A DNA stretch of 11,058 bases, taken from assembly GCA_002887195.1 (NCBI GenBank), contig PJAB01001997.1, forward strand, positions 1 to 11,058. The letters are read 5' to 3'. This DNA comes from Chrysochromulina parva (lineage: Eukaryota > Haptophyta > Prymnesiales > Chrysochromulinaceae). Positions 6,389 to 11,058 of this stretch are shown piece by piece (positions within the stretch are counted from its first letter, which is position 1; each line of letters opens with the position of its first letter). Under the pieces are notes generated by a model that was given only the letters and a program-made list of their open reading frames with translations, did not search any database and was not told the origin of the DNA. A program made the position numbers and the translations under genes.

Positions 6389-6928
6389 ATGGCGGCGTCG
6401 CCAAAGATCGCCGAAAAGGGCGAGTGCCCGATTGCGCTCTGCGGCGTGTGGAAGCAGAATATGGCGTCATGCGAGTCCATGTGCCCCTTCCTCGCTGGAC
6501 TAGGCATGCCCAACGCCCTGCAGTACGTGGCTTGTCCTCTGGTAGACACGTTGAAGACCACGCTTCGGATCTCGTGCTCGGATCCGGGAATGCTAGAGAT
6601 CGTGGACAAGACGGCGTTTGGACGCAACGCAACCGTGGTCGCAACGGACGGCACCGAGGTGGAGAAGCTCACGCGCAACGGCCGCAAGACGTACATGCTC
6701 TCCGCGACAACCGCGACGGCCACCGAGTCCACACTGACATGTCGGCTCACGTCTCGTGGGCCGGGCTGGTACACGAGGCAGGAGCGCTCTCTGAGTCCGG
6801 ACGGGCAGAGCCTAGTGGAGCGCAACGTGCTGGTGCGGCCAGGCAGTGACGACGTGGTCGTCACGCGTCACTTTGTCAGGGCAAATGATGAGGACCTGCG
6901 GCCGAAGCCGAAGGAGGCAAAAGCATAA
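6389..6928 (+). CDS. FABP/lipocalin-like (calycin fold) small protein
   Basis: This is a 179-codon ATG frame without introns. The core (about residues 17-165) follows the intracellular fatty-acid-binding-protein pattern: GVWKQ at 19-23, a helical FLAGLGMPNAL at 34-44, then alternating short strands (TTLRISC, LEIVDKT, ATVVATDGTEVEKLTRNGRK), and a last strand pair ERNVLVRPGSDDVVVTRHFVR with the Arg-x-Phe-x-Arg-like ending of that family. FABPs bind fatty acids or other hydrophobic ligands in the cytosol; the ligand here is unknown. The protein is longer than a typical FABP of about 130 residues because of N- and C-terminal additions; the tail is Lys/Pro-rich. There is no signal peptide. It diverges from the dCMP deaminase gene and converges with the EF-hand gene. 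The gene call is firmer than the family assignment. Confidence 0.72.
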   Translation: MAASPKIAEKGECPIALCGVWKQNMASCESMCPFLAGLGMPNALQYVACPLVDTLKTTLRISCSDPGMLEIVDKTAFGRNATVVATDGTEVEKLTRNGRKTYMLSATTATATESTLTCRLTSRGPGWYTRQERSLSPDGQSLVERNVLVRPGSDDVVVTRHFVRANDEDLRPKPKEAKA

Positions 6929-7367
6929 CCCATAAGCCACATCAGAGTATACAGCCGCGCACAGTTACGTAGTACATTGGGCACAGCGACAAATGCCACA
7001 GCATCGCAGCCGCACACGAATCGGAGAGTGCGTTACGTAGATGAATCACACATTTTATTGAAATACTAAAACCGCTCTGAGTAGGACGCGTATGCGACAC
7101 CGCGCGGCGCATGTGCCGACCGCGACCCCGGCGGCGGCGTGCACGGTTGCGTTGTATTCGATTGTGCGGCTGTCGGAGGCCCTTACGGCTTCCGAGTGTG
7201 AACGTGTGACAATGTATCCGGAAGGGGGAAGAGGTGGATCGACGTTCAGAGCACACGGATTCTGAGCAGGGAGGCAGTGGGGGGCAGGCTTCTGAGCTGA
7301 GGCGGTACGGGCCCGAGGCGTGGCCAAGCCTCGCTGAGGTTCGTCAGATGAGATCCGGTGAGGTTCG
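6929..7367. other. Convergent 3' region between FABP-like and EF-hand genes
   Basis: This 439-bp spacer follows both stop codons. A minus-strand AATAAA occurs at 7054-7059 and may serve the EF-hand gene. The right end has a 15-bp repeat TGAGGTTCGTCAGAT at 7335-7349 and 7359-7373. I see no gene. Confidence 0.45.
7054..7059 (-). promoter_or_regulatory. Candidate polyadenylation signal for EF-hand gene
   Basis: AATAAA on the minus strand lies about 310 bases after the EF-hand stop codon. The distance is long, so this is only a possible signal. Confidence 0.25.
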
Positions 7368-7373
7368 TCAGAT
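7335..7373. repeat. 15-bp direct repeat spanning the EF-hand stop codon
   Basis: TGAGGTTCGTCAGAT occurs at 7335-7349 and 7359-7373. The TGA stop of the EF-hand gene (7370-7368, minus strand) lies inside the second copy. The unit resembles the CATCAG-type repeats in the gene's introns. Confidence 0.75.
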
Positions 7374-10227
7374 CGTCGGCCGTATAGGCTCGACGCCCCC
7401 CTCAGCGAGCAGCTGAAGATACTCCCTCGCCTCCTTCTCCTCTTGCAGCTGTCGCGTCCAAGGCTCACTCATCGATCGCGCTGGCCGAGGTGCGCCCATG
7501 CGCCGCCGCTCACCTCCCTTGCTCTCGGCGGCTTGCGATCCATACGCTTGGAGCGTAATGAGGTTGACTGGCTTTCGCTGGCTGCGGCGCTGGCGGGCGC
7601 GCGGCAAGGCGGTGGCGCCTTCGCTGTGCGAGTGGCGCAACCCACCGCCGATTGCGGGGAGCGCGCCCGGGACGGCGTCGACGCCCGGGACGGCGCCCCC
7701 GCGCTTGTCCGGCTTGCGCTCAAAATGATCGACCTCCGGATCGCCCTCCCCGTCCGCCTCGCCCGCCTGCTGCGCCCGCCGACGCTCGCGACGGCGCACC
7801 TCGGCGGCGAGTCGCGCCGCTTCTTGGCGCAGCCGGGACGCTTGCGCCTCGGCATGCCGTCGGAGCCCTTGGAGGGCCATCTCCTCCTCGTCCTGCACGT
7901 CCACGTCGACGTGCTTGCGGCTGCCCCCCGGGGGCACAAATCGGGTGCCCCCCGGATGGCCGTCCGACGCCTCGGAGCTCTGGCCGTGGTGGGGGGCAAG
8001 GCGCGCGCGGCGCATGAAGCGGCCGAACTCGCCCGCGTCGATGGTCCCGTTCTGGTCCTCGTCGAGCGACAGCCAGACGGCGCGTACCTGCTCGTCCGGG
8101 AGATGCGATCTCGGCACGTGCAGATGCGATCTCAACGCGCGCTCAAACTCCGCAAAGGTGATGTAGCCTGCGCCGGAATCGTCAATCTGCTTGAAGAGAT
8201 GGTACCTGATGAAGGAGGTGCGCAGAGCTCATCAGAGGCCATCAGATAGTCATCAGATAGTCATCAGATAGTCATCAGATGGTCATCAGAGCTCATCAGA
8301 GCTCATCAGAGCTCATCGGTGTAGACCGCAGAGAGGGATCCCGCGTGCCTCAGGGGAGATCCCGGGAGATCGCAATCAGCGCACCACTCGCGCCGGTCGG
8401 GAGGTAGCTTGAGGAGCTCTTGGTTAATGATCCGTGAGAGCTGCAGCACGTCTTCCGCGGTGGCCCTCTCGATGCCCTGCCGTACGAGCTTCTCATTCGT
8501 TGCCTTGCCTTGCCTTGCCTTGCCCTGCGGGTCGGCGAGCTGTTGACGAAACTGTCGCGTCTCCTCCTTGATGCGCTGCACCATGCGGTCTTTGGACGTG
8601 GAGGGCGCGGGAGGGGGCTTGCCTTTCATGATGAACCGGCCAAACTCGCCGGCATCGAGGTAGCCCGATAGGTCGCCATCGAGCGCCTGAAGGGTCATCC
8701 GAGGTCATCCGAGGCCATCCGAGGTCATCAGAGGTCATCAGTGCAATCAGAGGTCATCAGAGCGCATCAGAGCTCATCAGAGCTCATCGGAGGTCCTAAT
8801 CACCTTCCAGAGCGATTTGAGCTTCGCATCGGGGAGCGCCGCCGTGTCGAGCTGCAGTAACCGCCGCACCGCCTGCTGTAGCTCGCGGAACGAGATGCGC
8901 CCAGAGTCGTCCTCGTCGATTGCCTTATATAGATGGATCCAGTCCGCGCCTTCGAAGAAGACGAGCGGCAGGAGCTTATAGAGCTGGGCGGCGAATTCCT
9001 TGACCTCCGCGGGAGTCGCTGCCTCGGTCGCGGCGATCTTGGCTGAGAGGTCGCGACCGATACTCTCGTCTTTCTCGGCGCGTACGGCGGCGCCGATCGC
9101 CGAGACGCGCGCGCGGTGCGCTACGGCCGCCTCGCGCTTCTCTGCCTCCCGCAGGCGCCTCATCTGAGGAGTGAGGCCATCAGATGCACTCAGAGGCACT
9201 TAGAGGCCATCAGAGGCCATCAGAGGCCATCAGAGGCCATCAGAGGCCATCAGAGGCCCTCGCCTGGACGAGCAGCTCATGCTTGGCCTCGCGCTCGGCT
9301 GCAATCGCCTCCCTCACGAGCTCGCGCGTGCTCGTGGAGGAAGACTGGCCGACTGTGGAAAACGCGGCCGAACCCTTGCGCGGTCGGATCGCCGGCAACG
9401 ACGAGGAGCCGCCCAATATGGCGCCCTTGCGCAGCCTCTTGTGGAGCTCGGCGTACCTGTGGGGGGACGGCGCTGCGGTGAGCACTGGCATGCAAGGCAG
9501 GTCATCAGTGGCAATCAGCGTACTCAAGCTGGCCTGAGCCGTCCTCATCGATTAGGTCGAAGAGCTCGTCGGCCTTGTCGCGCGTGACGGGCAGTCCGAG
9601 CATGGGCAGTGCGCGCGCGAACTCGCGCTTCGAGACCGTCCCTGAGCCGTCCTCGTCCCACACGCGAAAGATGTCGATGACGCGCGCGAGCACCGTCGGC
9701 GCACCCAACGCGCGTTTGAGCTGCTCGATGATCGGGAGCTCGGACTCGGCGCTGAAATCCACGTCGTGCCCGAACATCGTGATGGCCTCGGCATTCAGGC
9801 TGCTGCGTAACGCGATCTGGTTGCGCGCCTCGACCGCGATCTCGCCGGCCGCGCCGTCCACGAGGCTTGCATCCAGCTCGACCCCGACGCCTGCGCGCAG
9901 CTGCTTGTTCAGCTCCTCGTAGCTGATTTCGCCCGACCCGTCCTTGTCGAGCTCGTCGAAGAGAGTGTCAGCATCCTCGCGCGCCACCGCGATCCCGAGC
10001 GCAGGCAGCGCCCGCCGCCACTCGCTCTTGCTCACCTGGCCGTTGCCATCCTCATCCCAAGAGGCAAGGAGGCTGATCACGGTCGCAAACTTGGCCTGCA
10101 CGATCTGCCGCAGCTGCTCGAGCACGGTCTGCCCTTCCTTGGGCTTGAGCCGTCGCAGCCGTGCACGGGGCTTCTTGTCCGCGAACGCTTCGAGGCCCGC
10201 GAAGTCACCTTGCAGTGGCAACCCCAT
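7368..10227 (-). CDS. Eight-EF-hand calcium-binding protein, five-exon model
   Basis: This is a calcium sensor or buffer; its partner and location are unknown. Exons (minus strand) are 10227-9524, 9456-9264, 9163-8804, 8686-8385 and 8205-7368, giving 798 residues. ATG 10227 is the first after an in-frame TGA. Canonical 12-residue EF loops lie at about 58 (DEDGNG), 94 (DKDGSG), 191 (DEDGSG), 227 (DEDGSG), 382 (DEDDSG), 422 (DGDLSG), 528 (DDSGAG) and 568 (DEDQNG), each ending in Glu. They form four pairs. Three junctions rebuild EF units cut by introns: GQLE-YAEL in loop 4, SLWK-ALDGD before loop 6 and RREW-YHLFKQID before loop 7, which strongly supports the model. Residues 300-350 and 445-520 are charged helices. 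The tail (about 615-660) is an Arg/Glu-rich helix followed by disordered sequence. The second exon's end is the least certain point. Confidence 0.9.
8206..8384 (-). other. EF-hand gene intron 4 (179 bp)
   Basis: The donor is GAGTG|GTGCGCTGATTGC and the acceptor is TTCATCAG|GTACC. Splicing gives REWYHLFKQIDDSG, matching the earlier unit ADWIHLYKAIDEDDSG in the same protein. The 3' half is a run of TGATGAGCTC and TGATGACTATC units. Confidence 0.85.
8221..8317. repeat. Tandem 10-11 bp repeat in intron 4
   Basis: Plus-strand GAGCTCATCA and ATAGTCATCAG units follow one another, including three near-identical 11-mers and three identical 10-mers. Confidence 0.9.
8500..8524 (-). repeat. Pentanucleotide repeat inside coding exon 4
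   Basis: Five perfect TTGCC copies (minus strand GGCAA) encode part of PQGKARQGKATNE. The unit is not a multiple of three, so gain or loss of one copy would shift the frame. Confidence 0.9.
8687..8803 (-). other. EF-hand gene intron 3 (117 bp)
   Basis: The donor is TGGAAG|GTGATTAGG and the acceptor is ACCCTTCAG|GCGCTC, phase 0. Almost the entire intron is TGATGACCTC-like 10-mers. An inner segment CTGATTGCACTGATGACCTC closely matches the start of intron 1. Confidence 0.88.
8694..8794. repeat. Tandem 10-bp repeat filling intron 3
   Basis: About ten imperfect plus-strand units of the form GAGGTCATCA/C, with variants GAGGCCATCC and GAGCTCATCA. Confidence 0.9.
9164..9263 (-). other. EF-hand gene intron 2 (100 bp, probable GC-AG)
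   Basis: The acceptor is ACTCCTCAG|ATGAGG at 9164. Two in-phase donors are possible: CAG|GCGAGG at 9263 (a GC donor with good flanks) or CTC|GTCCAG at 9269 (a weak GT donor). They differ by two residues, Val-Gln. The interior has six TGATGGCCTC units. Confidence 0.7.
9191..9259. repeat. Tandem 10-bp repeat in intron 2
   Basis: Five to six consecutive units of plus-strand GAGGCCATCA, the cleanest array of the family, with degenerate copies at the 9180-9200 end. Confidence 0.92.
9457..9523 (-). other. EF-hand gene intron 1 (67 bp)
   Basis: The donor is TTGA|GTACGCTGATTGC and the acceptor is CCCCCCACAG|GTACGC. Splicing gives DEDGSGQLEYAELHKRLR, an intact EF loop. The first six intron bases, GTACGC, are repeated immediately after the intron. 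The interior CTGATTGCCACTGATGACCT resembles part of intron 3. Confidence 0.9.
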
Positions 10228-10236
10228 TGTGGGTTG
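10217..10236 (-). promoter_or_regulatory. Start codon of EF-hand gene in a hairpin loop
   Basis: On the minus strand GCAACCC and GGGTTGC form a perfect 7-bp stem around the 6-base loop ACAATG, which contains the ATG. This could influence initiation; the effect is untested. Confidence 0.5.
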
Positions 10237-10841
10237 CGGGTTTCCTCAAACGGTGAAACGGCTCTTCGTATAAAACTTGCCGATTCATCAGTCCTGTGCG
10301 GAGTCGGATTGGCGGGTGTGGCGTGCAGCTCGTAACGCAAGCAGTGTGAACGGAGGGCGCCTCCCATACGTATAGCTCGGTCGCGAGTTAGTACTCGCTC
10401 CCTCTCTCACTCACACTCGTTGGGTGGCAAGTGCCAAAAGTGGCGCCCTGAAGGCTGAACGATCGTGCATCCTACGAGTCGCCAAGTGTCACGGGTCCCG
10501 CGTGCGCGAGAAATTCTGAGTTAGAATACCATGCTGATAGTCTCCATCACAAACGGATTACCGCGCCCGGCACCCACATCGGTATGCACAATGTTAGTTC
10601 GGCACGATCCACCACGCTTAACCACCACGCATACCTGCCTCCCCGCTGATGCAGAGAGGGACGGTGGCCTTGCAGGCTGGTCCGAGATGACCGAGATCAC
10701 ACTGGCATGCTACGTTGCTACATGTCTCCGCTGCCCGCCAAGCCAGAGCTCCCAGCAATCTCCCAGTAATCTCCCAGTGCCCGTGTCCACTCCCTGCCGC
10801 CTGGGCGACCAGTCGTCACACGAGCGCGCCGTCATGAGCGT
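10228..10841. other. Intergenic region upstream of EF-hand gene
   Basis: This 614-bp stretch lies between two genes on the minus strand and should hold the EF-hand promoter and leader plus the 3' end of the right-hand gene. It has a hairpin GCGAGT-TAGT-ACTCGC at 10383-10398 and CTCCCAG-AAT repeats near 10750-10780. A minus-strand ATG at 10367 opens a 96-codon frame overlapping the main start, so it would act as an upstream frame only if transcription starts above it. No convincing gene is seen. Confidence 0.45.
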
Positions 10842-11058
10842 TCACTCAAAGGCACCGAGGTCGTCGTCGTCGCCAAAGACCATGTCGTCCTCGTCGTCGC
10901 CGGTGTCCTCGGGGAAGGCGCCGTGCTTTCGCAGGTAGTCGAAGGCGGCCGCCATGGCCGTGTCCTTGTCCTTGATCGCGTACTTGCCCGCCTCCGGGTT
11001 GGAGACGACGACCGCCTCCGCAAAGTGGCCGCCGTGCGGGCACGGGAAGGGCTTGCCC
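10842..11058 (-). CDS. Unidentified protein, acidic C-terminal end (runs off right edge)
   Basis: The frame is open from the window edge to the TGA at 10844-10842, giving 71 residues. It contains KPFPCPHGGHFAEAVVVSNPEAGKY-like sequence followed by a helix AMAAAFDYLRKHGAF and an Asp/Glu-rich tail (DTGDDEDDMVFGDDDD) ending GAFE. Of the three minus-strand frames this has the most protein-like composition; the other two are Arg/Pro/Thr-rich shadows. I do not recognise the family. Acidic tails of this kind occur in many unrelated proteins. The gene lies in the same orientation as the EF-hand gene, 614 bp upstream of it. Confidence 0.62.
   Translation of the reverse strand, partial: GKPFPCPHGGHFAEAVVVSNPEAGKYAIKDKDTAMAAAFDYLRKHGAFPEDTGDDEDDMVFGDDDDLGAFE

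Noticed and set aside
6319..6849. 176-codon plus-strand frame upstream of and overlapping the FABP-like gene
   Set aside because: It is a shifted frame with Arg/His-rich composition; the 6389 frame has the coherent beta-strand pattern.
7443..8249. 268-codon plus-strand frame
   Set aside because: It is antisense to the EF-hand exon 5 and covers a splice junction that rebuilds an EF-hand.
8221..8317. CRISPR-like array
   Set aside because: The units are 10-11 bp and directly contiguous, with no spacers, and sit inside a predicted intron.
10531..10938. 135-codon plus-strand frame
   Set aside because: It is antisense to the acidic C-terminus at the right edge (a poly-Ser shadow of Asp codons) and otherwise covers intergenic DNA.

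Overview
The window reads as nuclear DNA of a GC-rich, intron-containing protist. A haptophyte-like alga is my best guess, inferred only from the high GC, G/C-ending codons, Ala/Arg/Gly/Ser low-complexity tracts, an N-terminally targeted MFS carrier, an EF-hand-rich protein and possible GC-AG introns. There are no bacterial-style operons, no rRNA or tRNA genes, no CRISPR array and no recognisable transposase.

Layout from left to right: (1) a RING-finger protein on the minus strand runs off the left edge (306 to 1). (2) A divergent plus-strand gene at 527-1855 encodes a 442-residue orphan coiled-coil protein with a Cys/His-rich centre. (3) A plus-strand MFS transporter resembling the OFA (oxalate/formate antiporter) family lies at 2148-4270, modelled as three exons. 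(4) A convergent intergenic stretch (4271-5021) holds a perfect 18-bp palindrome, a G-run tract, a strong hairpin and a 29-bp direct repeat. (5) A minus-strand dCMP deaminase lies at 5022-5840 and is the most confident call. (6) A 548-bp divergent spacer carries a Z-DNA-prone tract, tandem TGACGTGA elements and a 14-bp inverted repeat. (7) A plus-strand FABP/lipocalin-like protein lies at 6389-6928. (8) A minus-strand gene at 10227-7368 is reconstructed here as five exons and 798 residues with eight EF-hands. (9) The acidic C-terminus of an unidentified minus-strand protein lies at 11058-10842.

The most interesting signal is in the introns. In the EF-hand gene, three of the four introns are largely built from tandem 10-11 bp units (minus strand TGATGRSCTC and variants), the fourth and shortest carries related sequence, and two begin with nearly the same sequence (GTRCGCTGATTGC). 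The two introns of the MFS gene carry a different shared repeat family (ACGTCTCC followed by an AAATTTGGA-like block). This suggests intron-resident repeat families, and possibly introner-like elements, that differ from gene to gene. The genes have no evident common pathway. They look like independent eukaryotic transcription units, two pairs of which share divergent promoter regions.
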